Source: Massilia sp. BSC265 (GTDB lineage: Bacteria; Pseudomonadota; Gammaproteobacteria; Burkholderiales; Burkholderiaceae_D). Taken from it: DNA of 64,000 bases. Shown piece after piece: positions 37,974-47,719 of this stretch. Numbering within the stretch: position 1 is the stretch's first letter; every line of letters begins with the position of its first letter. A program made the position numbers and the translations under genes. The notes below the pieces were generated by a model. That model made no database searches. It was not told the DNA's origin and worked only from the letters and a program-made list of their open reading frames with translations. The stretch lies in NCBI RefSeq assembly GCF_000740675.1, contig NZ_JPXI01000025.1, positions 1 to 64,000 of the forward strand, read 5' to 3'.

Positions 37974-38579
37974 TCAGCCCTGCCCTGCCGGGTTGATGGC
38001 GATCCGGATTTCGAGGTCCTGGATATCTCCCACCGCGGCCCGGGTGGCATGGATGAGGCGCGGTACCGGCTGGGCGGCATTCGGGTCCTGCCATTCGACG
38101 AAGCGCAGGCGCCAGCCATCCTGGGTGACGATCTCGTTGCGTGCGGGCGAAGCGCTGAAGCGCTGCCCTTGCCCGTCCACGGCATAGCCCTGCAGCCAGT
38201 CGCGCAGGCCCGACACCGGCAGCGGCCAGCCCAGCGTGCGCTGGCTCAGGGCGTCGACGTCGGCTTCCGTCACCGGCGCGCGGCCGGCCTGGGTCAGCGT
38301 GGCCGACTGCGGCGTGACTTCGATGGTCGCGACCGTCTGGCCCAGCGGGGTGGCGATGGTGACATCCACTTGGCCCGGGCGCTGCGTCCAGTCGAAATTG
38401 ACGGTCATCGATTCGCGGTTGCCGCTCTTCTGGTAGTTGGTCGACAGGCGTCCGCTCAGGTCGATGGTATCGCGGTAGGCGCCCACGGTGGCGAGGTTGG
38501 TGCTGGTGGTGGCACAGCCGGTTAGAAAGGCAAGCGCGGCGGCACAGGCGGACAGGGACAGGCGTCTGGTAATCGGCAT
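37974..38579 (-). CDS. lolB: Outer-membrane lipoprotein receptor LolB
   Basis: 201 residues. A lipoprotein signal peptide ends with the lipobox LTG-C22. The LolB core (IDLSGRLSTNYQK, WTQRPGQVDVTIATPLGQ, LGWPLPVSGLRDWLQG) is clear. It accepts lipoproteins from LolA and inserts them in the outer membrane. It sits between the TPR lipoprotein and ispE. Confidence 0.93.
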   Translation of the reverse strand: MPITRRLSLSACAAALAFLTGCATTSTNLATVGAYRDTIDLSGRLSTNYQKSGNRESMTVNFDWTQRPGQVDVTIATPLGQTVATIEVTPQSATLTQAGRAPVTEADVDALSQRTLGWPLPVSGLRDWLQGYAVDGQGQRFSASPARNEIVTQDGWRLRFVEWQDPNAAQPVPRLIHATRAAVGDIQDLEIRIAINPAGQG

Positions 38580-38614
38580 CGGTAATCGAAATGGTTGCGG
38601 CGGGCTGGATTATT

Positions 38615-40462
38615 TCACAAGCTCTGGCGCAGGCGCGCCAGTGTGCTGCGCAAGGTGTCGTTCTGCGGGTCCTTGGCGCGCGCCTCGCGCCACAGCGCCT
38701 GCGCGGCGGCCTGCTGCCCCTTCTGGAACAGCACCTCGCCCAGGTGCACGGCGATTTCCGGGTCGTTGCGCAGCGCATAGGCATTGCGCAGGTACTTCTC
38801 GGCCTCGTCCAGCTTGCCCAGGCGGTACTGCACCCAGCCCATGCTGTCCATGATGAAGGGATCACCCGGCGCCATCTCGAGGGCCTTGGCAATCAATGCG
38901 TAGGCTTCCTGCAGGCGGACATTGCGCTCGGCCAGCGAATAGCCGAGGGCATTGTAGGCATGGTGGTTGTCTGGCGCCAGCGCCATCACCTCGCGCAGCA
39001 GCTTTTCCATCACCTCGACGCGGCCGACTTTTTCGGCCAGCAGGGCGAAGTCGTACAGCAGGTCCGGGTTCTTCGGGAAGCGCTTGGCGGCGGACTCCAT
39101 CAGCGAGTAAGCCTCCAGCATGCGGCCGGCATCGCGCAGCAGCTGCACTTCGGCCACGGCCACCTGGGCCTGCTGGGCCGGCTCGGCCGGCTTCAGGCCG
39201 GCCAGCAGCTTGCGCCCGCCCGCCAGGTCGCCCCCCTTGCCCATCAACTGGGCGCGGCGCAGCTGGGCGCTAAGCAGCAGTTGCGGGTCGGTGCCGGCAG
39301 GAACCTTGTCGAGCCAGGCCAGCGCGGCCGGCACGTCGCCGCGCTCGTCCGCGATCTGGGCCAGGATCAGCAGCGCGCGGGTCGGGTCGCGCTCGTCCTC
39401 GGGGTTACGGCCGAGCACTTCGACAAAGCGGGTGAAATAGCCTTCGGCGGCCTTGGCGTCGTTCATCTGGGTCGCCAGCACGCCCAGTGCGTAGAGGTTG
39501 CCGGCGTCGTCGGGGCGTCCCTTGAGCAGCGCCTCGAACTGGGCGCGCGCCTGCGGGTACTGCTTCTGGTTGACCAGTACCCGGGCGTGGGCGGCGCGCA
39601 CTTCGCGCGCCTCCGGGTGGGTTTTCAGGAAGGCTTCCAGCATCGGGGCGACCTTGGCGTCGTCCTCGATGACCTGGGCCATCATCAGCACCGCGATTTC
39701 GGAATCCGGCTTGGCGACCATGGCGGCGTGGGCCGCTTGCAGGGCCGCGCCCTTGTCACTGCGCCCCAGCGCCGCCTGGGCGCGCACGATATGCGCTTCA
39801 AACGTGTTGTTGTAGGGGGCGACGACGCGCTCGAGCATCGCGTTGGCCGCTTCCTTGTCCTTGGCGCGGCCGAGCAGCTGCTGGATCTGGAACAGCAGCA
39901 TCCCGCGCTTATCAGGCGGCGCTTCCTTCAGGCGCTCCACGAAGATCGGCTCGACGTCCGCGATATTGTCCGACGTGACCACCATGCCGACGAAGTACTG
40001 GGTCGCCTCGTCCGACTGCGGGTCGAGCTCGCGCCACAGGCGCACGGCAGCCAGGGTGTCGTCGGCCTGGCGCGCGGCCACCGCCATCTCGGCCGCGCGG
40101 CGCGCCAGGCGCGGGTCGCGCGTCTGCTGGGCCAGCGACAGCATGGTGAGATAGGGGCCCTGCCAGTCGCCCTTGCGGAATGCAAACTCGGCCTTAAGTA
40201 ACTGGTTCAGCATGCTGCTGGTCATCTCGACCTTCGGCAGCCGCGCTTCCACCTCGGCCCGGGCCTTCGCTTCCAGCTCCTCCTCGTCGGCAGCCGCCTG
40301 CGCGGTGTCGGCGTCACTGGACCCTGCCTCGGCGGCAGCCAAAGGCGTGTCCGACGCGGCGCCGGCCCCGGCTGCGGCCTGTTGCGCAGTTTGCTGTCCG
40401 GGCGCGACAGCGCATGCCGCCAGGATGCTGGAGAGGGTTACAATGACGAAAGCGTTTTTCAA
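38615..40462 (-). CDS. Tetratricopeptide-repeat lipoprotein
   Basis: 615 residues. The lipobox LAA-C17 marks a lipoprotein, followed by an Ala/Gln/Glu-rich spacer (about 20-70). Tandem TPR repeats then run over most of the length (for example AYNALGYSLAERNVRLQEAYALIAKALEMAPGDPF). TPR lipoproteins act as scaffolds for envelope complexes; a conserved gene of this kind precedes lolB-ispE in Burkholderiales. The partner is unknown. It is divergent from mutM across 112 bp. Confidence 0.9.
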   Translation of the reverse strand: MKNAFVIVTLSSILAACAVAPGQQTAQQAAAGAGAASDTPLAAAEAGSSDADTAQAAADEEELEAKARAEVEARLPKVEMTSSMLNQLLKAEFAFRKGDWQGPYLTMLSLAQQTRDPRLARRAAEMAVAARQADDTLAAVRLWRELDPQSDEATQYFVGMVVTSDNIADVEPIFVERLKEAPPDKRGMLLFQIQQLLGRAKDKEAANAMLERVVAPYNNTFEAHIVRAQAALGRSDKGAALQAAHAAMVAKPDSEIAVLMMAQVIEDDAKVAPMLEAFLKTHPEAREVRAAHARVLVNQKQYPQARAQFEALLKGRPDDAGNLYALGVLATQMNDAKAAEGYFTRFVEVLGRNPEDERDPTRALLILAQIADERGDVPAALAWLDKVPAGTDPQLLLSAQLRRAQLMGKGGDLAGGRKLLAGLKPAEPAQQAQVAVAEVQLLRDAGRMLEAYSLMESAAKRFPKNPDLLYDFALLAEKVGRVEVMEKLLREVMALAPDNHHAYNALGYSLAERNVRLQEAYALIAKALEMAPGDPFIMDSMGWVQYRLGKLDEAEKYLRNAYALRNDPEIAVHLGEVLFQKGQQAAAQALWREARAKDPQNDTLRSTLARLRQSL

Positions 40463-40574
40463 GGCAGGTCCATTCTGAGATGTTGTCTGATTCTACGCTC
40501 AAGCATGCGCCCGCGTGCACTGCAGCGCGTTTTACTTAATTGCTGCCTAAGAATTTACACCACTCCCCTTTCCC

Positions 40575-41420
40575 ATGCCTGAACTGCCAGAAGTAGAAGT
40601 CACCCGGCGCGGTGTCGCGCCCCATATCGAAGGCCGCGTCGTCGAGGGGGCGGTGTTCCGCCGCGAAGGCCTGCGCTGGCCCTTCCCGTCCGGCTTGTCC
40701 GAACTGCTGGCCGGCCGCCGCATTACCGGGACCAGCCGCCGCGGCAAGTACCTCCTGATCGAATTCGAGCACGGCACCCTGATCGTCCACCTCGGCATGT
40801 CCGGCCACCTGCGCGTGCTGCCGCCGGGGATCGAGCCGCGCAAGCACGACCACTTCGACCTCGTCGTGGTGGGGACAGATGCGGGCGCGGAAAGCCGGCA
40901 GGTGCTGCGCCTGCACGACCCGCGCCGCTTCGGCGCAGTGCTCTGGCACGGCAAGGACGAGGGCGAACTCGAAGAGCACATGCTGCTGCGCGGGCTCGGC
41001 GTGGAGCCGCTGGGCGAGGGCTTTTCTGGCGAACTCCTGTGGCGCGAGACGCGCAAGCGCAATGCGCCGATCAAGCAGGTGCTGCTGGCGGGCGACATCG
41101 TGGTCGGCGTCGGCAACATCTACGCCTGCGAGAGCCTGTTCCGTGCCGGGATCAACCCGAAGACGCCCGCTGCGCGTATCAGCCGGGCCCGCTACGACCG
41201 GCTGGCCGAGGCCATCAAGGACATCCTGGCCGCCGCCATCGTGCAGGGCGGCAGCACGCTGCGCGACTTTATTGCGGTAAACGGGCAATCTGGGTATTTC
41301 CAACAGACATATTTCGTCTATGATCGAGCTGGAGTGCCCTGCCGCAACTGTGGGTCGCCGGTCCGCCAGATCAAGCAAGGCCAGCGGTCGACCTTCTACT
41401 GCGTGCAGTGCCAGCGATGA
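40575..41420 (+). CDS. mutM: Formamidopyrimidine-DNA glycosylase
   Basis: 281 residues. The N-terminal MPELPEVEV gives the catalytic Pro2 and Glu3, and the C-terminal zinc finger is CRNCG-x16-CVQC. It removes 8-oxoguanine paired with C and opens the strand. The set mutM, dynamin-like gene, mutY lies on one strand, joining both 8-oxoguanine glycosylases in 4 kb. Confidence 0.97.
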   Translation: MPELPEVEVTRRGVAPHIEGRVVEGAVFRREGLRWPFPSGLSELLAGRRITGTSRRGKYLLIEFEHGTLIVHLGMSGHLRVLPPGIEPRKHDHFDLVVVGTDAGAESRQVLRLHDPRRFGAVLWHGKDEGELEEHMLLRGLGVEPLGEGFSGELLWRETRKRNAPIKQVLLAGDIVVGVGNIYACESLFRAGINPKTPAARISRARYDRLAEAIKDILAAAIVQGGSTLRDFIAVNGQSGYFQQTYFVYDRAGVPCRNCGSPVRQIKQGQRSTFYCVQCQR

Positions 41421-41424
41421 ATCT

Positions 41425-41535
41425 GTAGGGTGGGCGGCTTGTCCGCCCACGCGGTGATTGGAAACGGCCCCAATATAGGATTCAGCGATATTGGCGCCAA
41501 CTATCACCGCGTGGGCGGAGACCCGCCCACCCTAC
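41425..41535. repeat. Intergenic palindromic element, copy 6
   Basis: GTAGGGTGGGCGG at 41425 and CCCGCCCACCCTAC ending 41535, with left and right hairpins. It lies between mutM (4 bp after its stop) and the dynamin-like gene (15 bp before its ATG), so it replaces the usual intergenic region and must be transcribed if the genes form one unit. Confidence 0.9.
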
Positions 41536-41550
41536 TCACAGCTTACAACG

Positions 41551-43482
41551 ATGCAGGATTTTCAACAGTATGGCGCATGGCGCGCTGACGTCGCGCAGCA
41601 GCTGGAGGGCTACGGCGCCGCGCTGCGCGAGGCTGCGCTGATCGACGGTGCAGGCGAGCAGCAACTCGAGCGGGCCCTGGCGCGCCTGCGCGACGACCGC
41701 CTGTCGGTGGCCTTCGTGGCCGAGTTCTCGCGCGGGAAGACCGAGCTGATCAACGCGATCTTCTTCGCCGACTACGGCCAGCGCATCCTGCCGTCCAGCG
41801 CCGGGCGCACCACGATGTGCCCGACCGAGCTGCTGTACGACCCGGCGCTGCCGCCCTGCATCCGCCTGCTGCCGATCGAGACCCGACGCTCGCACTTGTC
41901 CACCAGCGATTACAAGGAAAAAAGCGAGGAAGAAAGCGGCGGGAACGCAAGCGCCTGGACCGTGCTGCCGCTCGACCTCGACACGCCGGAGCGCATGACC
42001 GAGACCTTCCGCCAGGTGAGCCAGACCCGCCGCGTACCCTCGTCCGAGGCGCAGGCGTACGGGCTGTGGGATCCGGAAGACCAGGACCTGGCGTCCAGCC
42101 TGGGGCCGGACGGCACGGTCGAGATTCCGCAATGGCGCCACGCCATCATCAACCTGCCGCACCCGCTCCTGAAACAAGGCCTGGTGATCCTCGACACGCC
42201 CGGCCTGAATGCGATCGGTACCGAACCGGAGCTGACCCTCAAGCTGATCCCCAACGCGCACGCGGTGCTGTTCGTGCTGGCCGCCGAGAGCGGCGTCACG
42301 AAGAGCGACATCGAGGTCTGGCGCACCCACATCGGCGCCGGTCCGGGCCGGCTGGCGGTGCTGAACAAGATCGACGCCATGTGGGACGAACTGCGCTCGC
42401 CGCAGGAAAACGAGGCCGAGATCGCACGCCAGCAGCAGGACGCGGCCCAGCTGCTCGGCCTGGATGCCAAGCGCGTCTACCCGGTGTCGGCGCAGAAGGC
42501 CCTGGTCGGCAAGATCAATGGCGACATGGCCTTGTTCGAGCGGAGCCGCCTGGGCCTGCTGGAGGCCGCACTGTTCCACGACCTGATCCCGGCGCGCCGC
42601 GCCATCATCGCGCGCCAGCTGCGCGACGATCTCGCGCAGCTGGCGGCCGGGCAGCAGGCCATGGGCGCGGCCCGCATGCGCGACCTGGTGGAGCAGCTGC
42701 AGGAACTGAAAAGCCTGCGCGGCAAGAACCAGGGCGTGATCGCCCACATGGTGCGCCGCGTCGAGATGGAGAAGAAGGAATTCGACGCCAGCCTGTTCAA
42801 GCTGCAGGGCACGCGCGCGGTATTTGCGCGCCTGTCGACCGAGCTCTACTCGACGCTGGGCATGGACGCCGTGCAGGAACAAACCGACGCGGTCCGCGCG
42901 GCCATGCAGGCGGCCCGCTTTGCAACCGGCATGCGGGCGCCGGTGCGCAGCTATTTCGAGGCCATGCGGTCCAACCTGGAGGCGTCCGCCGGCAAGGTCC
43001 TTGAAATCGGCGCCATGATGGACAGCATGTATCGCAAGTTTTCGGCCGAACACGGCCTGTCCCTGAGCAGTCCGATGTCGCTGTCGCTCGACCGCTACCG
43101 CCGCGAGATCGACGAAGTCGAGGAGCTGTTCCTGAAGCAGTTCGGCACCGCCACCCTGCTCATGACCAGCCGCGCCACCCTGCTCGAGCGCTTCTTCGAC
43201 TCGATCGCCTCGCGCCTGCGCCACATCTTCCGCGCCGCCAACACCGACGCCGAAGCCTGGCTGAAGGTGATCATGGCCCCGCTCGAGATGGCGATCCGGC
43301 AGCACCGCGACCAGCTGCGCCACCGCCAGGCCTCGATCCAGCGCATCCATGACGCCACCGACAGCCTGGAGCAAAAGATTGCCGCGTTCGAAAGCACCCG
43401 GGGAGCGCTGGACGACACCCGCACGCAGCTGGCAGGCATGGCGCAGCAGCTCGCCGCAGTATTGGAGAAACAAGCTACGTGA
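41551..43482 (+). CDS. Dynamin-like GTPase
   Basis: 643 residues. The G1 loop is AEFSRGKTELINA (Ala in place of the first Gly of GxxxxGKS/T), G3 is LDTPGLN, G4 is LNKID, and long helical regions follow (about 370-640), as in bacterial dynamin-like proteins. They remodel membranes or affect chromosome/cell-division processes in relatives. ATG 41551 is chosen because the in-frame ATG at 41491 lies inside the repeat element. Its TGA overlaps the GTG start of mutY (GTGA at 43479-43482), so the two are coupled in translation. The role beside DNA-repair genes is unexplained. Confidence 0.85.
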   Translation: MQDFQQYGAWRADVAQQLEGYGAALREAALIDGAGEQQLERALARLRDDRLSVAFVAEFSRGKTELINAIFFADYGQRILPSSAGRTTMCPTELLYDPALPPCIRLLPIETRRSHLSTSDYKEKSEEESGGNASAWTVLPLDLDTPERMTETFRQVSQTRRVPSSEAQAYGLWDPEDQDLASSLGPDGTVEIPQWRHAIINLPHPLLKQGLVILDTPGLNAIGTEPELTLKLIPNAHAVLFVLAAESGVTKSDIEVWRTHIGAGPGRLAVLNKIDAMWDELRSPQENEAEIARQQQDAAQLLGLDAKRVYPVSAQKALVGKINGDMALFERSRLGLLEAALFHDLIPARRAIIARQLRDDLAQLAAGQQAMGAARMRDLVEQLQELKSLRGKNQGVIAHMVRRVEMEKKEFDASLFKLQGTRAVFARLSTELYSTLGMDAVQEQTDAVRAAMQAARFATGMRAPVRSYFEAMRSNLEASAGKVLEIGAMMDSMYRKFSAEHGLSLSSPMSLSLDRYRREIDEVEELFLKQFGTATLLMTSRATLLERFFDSIASRLRHIFRAANTDAEAWLKVIMAPLEMAIRQHRDQLRHRQASIQRIHDATDSLEQKIAAFESTRGALDDTRTQLAGMAQQLAAVLEKQAT

Positions 43483-44597
43483 AACGTTTGACTGAATTTG
43501 GCCCGCGCGAATTCGACCAGTTGGCCGACCCGACCTTCTCGCAAGCGGTGATCGACTGGCAGCGCAACCATGGCCGTCACACCTTGCCCTGGCAGAACAC
43601 CACGGATGCCTACCGCATCTGGCTGTCCGAGATCATGCTGCAGCAGACCCAGGTGGCGGCCGTGCTCGGCTACTACGCGCGCTTCCTGGAACGCTTCCCG
43701 ACCGTACAGGCACTGGCCGAGGCGCCGGTAGAGGATGTGATGGCGCACTGGAGCGGCCTCGGCTACTACACCCGGGCGCGCAACCTGCACGCCTGCGCCA
43801 AGCGCGTGGTGCAGGACTACGGCGGCGCGTTCCCGAGCGACCCGGCGCTGCTGGCCGAGCTGCCCGGCATCGGCCGCTCGACCGCCTCGGCCATTGCCGC
43901 CTTCTCCAGCGGCGCGCGCGCCGCGATCCTGGACGGGAACGTCAAACGCGTGTTCGCGCGGGTATTCGGCATCGACCAGTACCCGGGCGAGAAGCGGGTC
44001 GAGGATGCGCTGTGGCGCCGCGCGGAGGCGCTGCTGCCGGAACAGGGCATCGCGTCGTACACACAGGGCCTGATGGACCTGGGAGCGACGCTGTGCACCC
44101 GCAGCCGCCCGGATTGCCCGCGCTGCCCGCTGCAGGCGCGCTGCGTCGCCTACGCGACCGGGCGCACGGCGGAGCTACCGGTGCGCAAGCCGAAGAAGAC
44201 GAACCCGGAAAAGCGCGCCGCGATGCTGGTGGTGATCGACCGTGGCCAGGTGCTGCTGGAGCAGCGGCCGAACACTGGCATCTGGGGTGGGCTGCTGTCG
44301 CTGCCGGAAGTCGACGGGCACCTGGGGGTGGACGTGGATGCCGTTTCGTCGACGGAGGCCGCCGCCGCCGCGGCGCAATTCGGGACGGTGGACGAGGTAC
44401 AGGCGCTCAGGCCGCTGGTGCACGTGTTCACGCACTACAAGCTGCATATCGCGCCCTGGCAGGTGACGCTGTCGGCGCGTGGCGGGGCGACCGGCAGGCA
44501 CCTGTGGTGGGATCTGCATGCCATCGGCGCGGCGCCGCTGCCGGCGCCGGTCAAGAAGCTGTTGCAGGAGCTGGGGACGCCGGGCCTGTTCGGGTAA
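43479..44597 (+). CDS. mutY: A/G-specific adenine DNA glycosylase
   Basis: 372 residues starting with GTG. Catalytic Glu51 (SEIMLQQTQV) and Asp152 (LDGNVKRV), the HhH segment LPGIGRSTASAI, the 4Fe-4S cluster Cys206-x6-Cys213-x2-Cys216-x5-Cys222, and a C-terminal NUDIX-like domain reading 8-oxoguanine. It removes A mispaired with 8-oxoguanine. It overlaps the dynamin-like gene by 4 bp. Confidence 0.96.
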   Translation: MKRLTEFGPREFDQLADPTFSQAVIDWQRNHGRHTLPWQNTTDAYRIWLSEIMLQQTQVAAVLGYYARFLERFPTVQALAEAPVEDVMAHWSGLGYYTRARNLHACAKRVVQDYGGAFPSDPALLAELPGIGRSTASAIAAFSSGARAAILDGNVKRVFARVFGIDQYPGEKRVEDALWRRAEALLPEQGIASYTQGLMDLGATLCTRSRPDCPRCPLQARCVAYATGRTAELPVRKPKKTNPEKRAAMLVVIDRGQVLLEQRPNTGIWGGLLSLPEVDGHLGVDVDAVSSTEAAAAAAQFGTVDEVQALRPLVHVFTHYKLHIAPWQVTLSARGGATGRHLWWDLHAIGAAPLPAPVKKLLQELGTPGLFG

Positions 44598-44619
44598 ATC
44601 CGCGGTCCGAACCGCTCTC

Positions 44620-44787
44620 GTAGGGTGGGCGGCTCCATCCGATAATGCGATCAGCACGAACAGTGCCGCCGCCCACGCGTTCAGCAGGCAGAAGAACAGA
44701 CGTAGGGGCCACTCCGCGTGGTCTGACCGCGTGGGCGGCGCTAACGGAGCGGTTCGGCATCTTCCCGGGTGGAGCCGCCAACCCTAC
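44620..44787. repeat. Intergenic palindromic element, copy 7
   Basis: Left end GTAGGGTGGGCGGCTCC, right end GGAGCCGCCAACCCTAC (one change from consensus). The outer stem here is long: GGCGGCTCC pairs with GGAGCCGCC across the whole element. The middle GCCCACGCGTTCAGCAGGCAGAAGAACAGACG matches copy 5. It lies in the convergent gap between mutY and dgt. Confidence 0.85.
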
Positions 44788-44802
44788 CGACAATCGCCCG
44801 GT

Positions 44803-45936
44803 TCAGAAATGATCGAGCGAGAAAATCCTGCGGTGCTCCCGAATCGCATACCGGTCCGTCATCCCCGCAATGTAATCCGCAATCTTCCGCGCCTGCCGCA
44901 TCGGATCGCCTTCCACCTGGTAGTCGTTCGGCAGCAGCACCGGGTCCGTCAAGAACGCCTCGAACAGCTCGCGCACGATGCGGCTGGCCTTCACGCGCAT
45001 GCGGTTCACCCGGAAGTGGCGGTACAAATTCGCATACAGGAAGCGTTTCAGGGCCGTGGTCTCTGCGCGCATCTGCGGCGAGAAGCGGATCAGGGGCGGC
45101 GAGGCGCGCACGTCGTCGATGCTCTTCGGCGCGGCCTCCTTCAGCAGGGCGGCCGAGGTCTGGACCAGGTCGGCCGTCATCGCCGTGATCATCAGGCGGA
45201 TCGTCTCGTACAGCGCGCGCCGCCCCGGCAGCCCCGGATACTGCGTCTCCACCGTATGCCGGTGGCGCGCGAACAGCTCCACCTCTTCCATCTGCGCCAT
45301 CGTGAGCAGGCCCGAACGCAGGCCGTCGTCGATGTCATGGTTGTTGTACGCGATCTCGTCGGCCAGGTCGGTCAGCTGCGCTTCCAGGCTGGGCTGGCTG
45401 CGGTCCATGAAACGACGCCCGAGCTCGCCCAGCTGGCGGGCGTTCGCGAGCGAGCAGTGCTTGAGGATGCCTTCGCGCGTCTCGAACGTGAGGTTAAGGC
45501 CGTTGAAGGCGCCGTAGTGCTCTTCCAGCTCGTCGACCACGCGCAGGCTTTGCAGGTTGTGCTCGAAGCCGCCATAGTCCTTCATGCACTCGTTGAGTAC
45601 GTCCTGGCCCACGTGGCCGAAGGGCGTGTGCCCGAGGTCGTGCGCCAGGGCACAGGCCTCGACCAGGTCTTCGTTGAGCCCCAGGCTGCGCGCCAGCGTG
45701 CGGCCAATCTGGGCCACCTCGATGGAATGCGTGAGCCGGGTGCGGAACAGGTCGCCCTCGTGGTTCAGGAAGACCTGGGTCTTGTACTCGAGCCGGCGGA
45801 AGGCGGTCGAGTGGATGATGCGGTCGCGGTCGCGCTGGAACTCGCTGCGCGAACCTGCCGGCGGCTCGATATGCGTCCGGCCGCGCGACTTCGACGAATG
45901 GGCTGCATAGGGGGCAAGGCGTGCGTCGAAGTCCAT
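44803..45936 (-). CDS. dgt: Deoxyguanosinetriphosphate triphosphohydrolase-like protein
   Basis: 377 residues. HD-domain metal residues are in [23 protein letters not shown] and [16 protein letters not shown]. It hydrolyses dNTP to nucleoside and triphosphate. Length fits the dGTPase-like family rather than the longer E. coli Dgt (505). It lies 5 bp after aroKB on the same strand, so it is in the same operon. Confidence 0.92.
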   Translation of the reverse strand: MDFDARLAPYAAHSSKSRGRTHIEPPAGSRSEFQRDRDRIIHSTAFRRLEYKTQVFLNHEGDLFRTRLTHSIEVAQIGRTLARSLGLNEDLVEACALAHDLGHTPFGHVGQDVLNECMKDYGGFEHNLQSLRVVDELEEHYGAFNGLNLTFETREGILKHCSLANARQLGELGRRFMDRSQPSLEAQLTDLADEIAYNNHDIDDGLRSGLLTMAQMEEVELFARHRHTVETQYPGLPGRRALYETIRLMITAMTADLVQTSAALLKEAAPKSIDDVRASPPLIRFSPQMRAETTALKRFLYANLYRHFRVNRMRVKASRIVRELFEAFLTDPVLLPNDYQVEGDPMRQARKIADYIAGMTDRYAIREHRRIFSLDHF

Positions 45937-45941
45937 GGCGT

Positions 45942-47639
45942 TCACTCCTTTGTCGTATCCACGCAGGCAGCCAGCGTGGCCTTCAGGATTTCCGGCGGCA
46001 CCGTCGTGATCGACGGGCTGCCCAGGGGTTTGAGCAGGATGAACTTGATCGCCCCGCCCTCGTTCTTCTTGTCCACCGCCATCAGCTCGATCCAGCGCTC
46101 GGCGCCCAGGTCGGGCGCCACGGTCGGCAGGCCGGCGGCCTCCACCAGCTTGCGTACGCGCTGCACCGTCGCCGCGTCGATCAGGCCCAGGCGCGCCGAC
46201 AGGTCGGCCGCCATCACCATGCCGCAGCCGACGGCTTCGCCGTGCAGCCAGGTGCCGAAGCCCAGGCCGGCCTCGATGGCATGGCCGAAGGTGTGGCCGA
46301 AGTTCAGCACGGCGCGCAGGCCGCCTTCGCGTTCGTCCTTGCGCACCACTTCGGCCTTGATCTCGCAGGAGCGCGCGATCGCATAGGCCATGGCTTCCGG
46401 CTCGCGCGCCACCAGCTTGGCGATATTGGCCTCGATCCAGTCGAAGTAGGCGGCATCCAGGATGGCCCCGTGCTTGATCACCTCGGCCAGGCCGGCCGCC
46501 AGCTCGCGCGGCGGCAGGGTGTCGAGGGTCGCGGTGTCGGCGATCACGGCGCGCGGCTGGTAAAACGCGCCGATCATGTTCTTGCCGAGCGGGTGGTTGA
46601 TGCCGGTCTTGCCGCCAACCGAGGAATCGACTTGCGACAGCAGCGTGGTCGGCACCTGCACGAAGGGCACGCCGCGCATGTAGCTGGAAGCGGCGAAGCC
46701 GGCCAGGTCGCCGATTACGCCGCCGCCCAGCGCCACGATCGTGGTCTTGCGGTCGCACTTATGTTCGAGCAACGCATCGAACACCAGGTTCAGCGACTGC
46801 CAGGTCTTGTGCTCCTCGCCGTCCGGCAGGATGATCTCGACCACTTCGCGGCCGCTAGCCCTCAGGGCGCCGGCGACGCGCGCCAGGTACAGCGGCGCGA
46901 CGGTGGTGTTGGTGACGATGGCGGCCTTGCCGCCGTCGATGTGGCGCGCGAGCAGCGCGCCGTCGTCCAGCAGCTTGGGGCCGATCGTGATCGGGTAGCT
47001 GCGCTCGCCCAGTTCGACGTTGAGGATGGTGGGTGCCGGTTGGTTCATTGCGTTCATGGGGTCGCTTGCCAGCCGACGCGCAAGATAGGCTGCATGAGCA
47101 GCCGCATGAGCGGCTTCCTGGGCGGCGAGCTGGTCCAAAATGATCTGTACCATCGATTGTACGTTAGGTCGGCCGGTATCGATGACGAGGTCCGCGATCT
47201 CGCGGTACAGCGGGTCGCGCTGGGCCAGCAGCTCCTCGAGTTTGGCGCGCGGGTCGGCGGTCTGCAGCAGCGGGCGGTTCTTGTCGTGCGCGGTGCGCTG
47301 CAGGATGCTGCCGATCGAGGCGCGCAGGTAGACCACGGTGCCGCGCTCGGCCAGCAGCGCGCGGCTGGCGGGGTTCATGACGGCGCCGCCGCCGGTGGCC
47401 AGCACCAGGCCGTCCTGCGCGCTCAGCTCGCGGATCATGTCCGCTTCGCGCCGGCGGAAGCTCGCCTCGCCCTCGATCTCGAAGATCCAGGGAATCGAGG
47501 CGCCGGTGCGGGCTTCGATCTCATGGTCGGAATCGACGAAGCGCATGCCGAGCTTGCGCGCCAGCTGGCGTCCGATGGTGGTCTTTCCCGCCCCCATCAG
47601 GCCGACCAGGAAGATGTTGTTGTTCTTGGGATGAGGCAC
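45942..47639 (-). CDS. aroKB: Fused shikimate kinase/3-dehydroquinate synthase
   Basis: 565 residues in one uninterrupted frame. The kinase part (about 1-172) has Walker A GLMGAGKT (13-20), DSD near 36 and the GGGAV loop. An Ala/His-rich linker follows (about 173-194). The synthase part (from about 199) has the NAD-binding [11 protein letters not shown] and zinc His in [14 protein letters not shown]. These are steps 5 and 2 of the shikimate pathway. Start is inferred: no ATG precedes the Walker motif, and a TTG at 47702 lies before a terminator, so GTG 47639 is the best choice. An internal ATG at 47057 opens the synthase part and could give a separate AroB. It lies downstream of pilMNOPQ, as aroK-aroB do in relatives. 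Confidence 0.9.
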   Translation of the reverse strand: MPHPKNNNIFLVGLMGAGKTTIGRQLARKLGMRFVDSDHEIEARTGASIPWIFEIEGEASFRRREADMIRELSAQDGLVLATGGGAVMNPASRALLAERGTVVYLRASIGSILQRTAHDKNRPLLQTADPRAKLEELLAQRDPLYREIADLVIDTGRPNVQSMVQIILDQLAAQEAAHAAAHAAYLARRLASDPMNAMNQPAPTILNVELGERSYPITIGPKLLDDGALLARHIDGGKAAIVTNTTVAPLYLARVAGALRASGREVVEIILPDGEEHKTWQSLNLVFDALLEHKCDRKTTIVALGGGVIGDLAGFAASSYMRGVPFVQVPTTLLSQVDSSVGGKTGINHPLGKNMIGAFYQPRAVIADTATLDTLPPRELAAGLAEVIKHGAILDAAYFDWIEANIAKLVAREPEAMAYAIARSCEIKAEVVRKDEREGGLRAVLNFGHTFGHAIEAGLGFGTWLHGEAVGCGMVMAADLSARLGLIDAATVQRVRKLVEAAGLPTVAPDLGAERWIELMAVDKKNEGGAIKFILLKPLGSPSITTVPPEILKATLAACVDTTKE

Positions 47640-47659
47640 TGCCAGGTCCGCAGAAATGA

Positions 47660-47686
47660 AAAAAGACGGCCAGTATAGACTGGCCG
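47660..47686 (-). terminator. Terminator between the Ig-like lipoprotein gene and aroKB
   Basis: CGGCCAGT (47667-47674) pairs with ACTGGCCG (47679-47686), loop ATAG; T runs flank it on both strands, six T on the minus strand. It means aroKB needs its own promoter or readthrough. Confidence 0.8.
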
Positions 47687-47719
47687 CCTCTTTTTGCGTC
47701 AAACCGCCGTGTCAAATGC

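Noticed and set aside
47640..47702. TTG start at 47702 for aroKB
   Set aside because: It lies upstream of a terminator hairpin (47667-47686) and the encoded stretch has no counterpart in shikimate kinases; GTG 47639 fits better.
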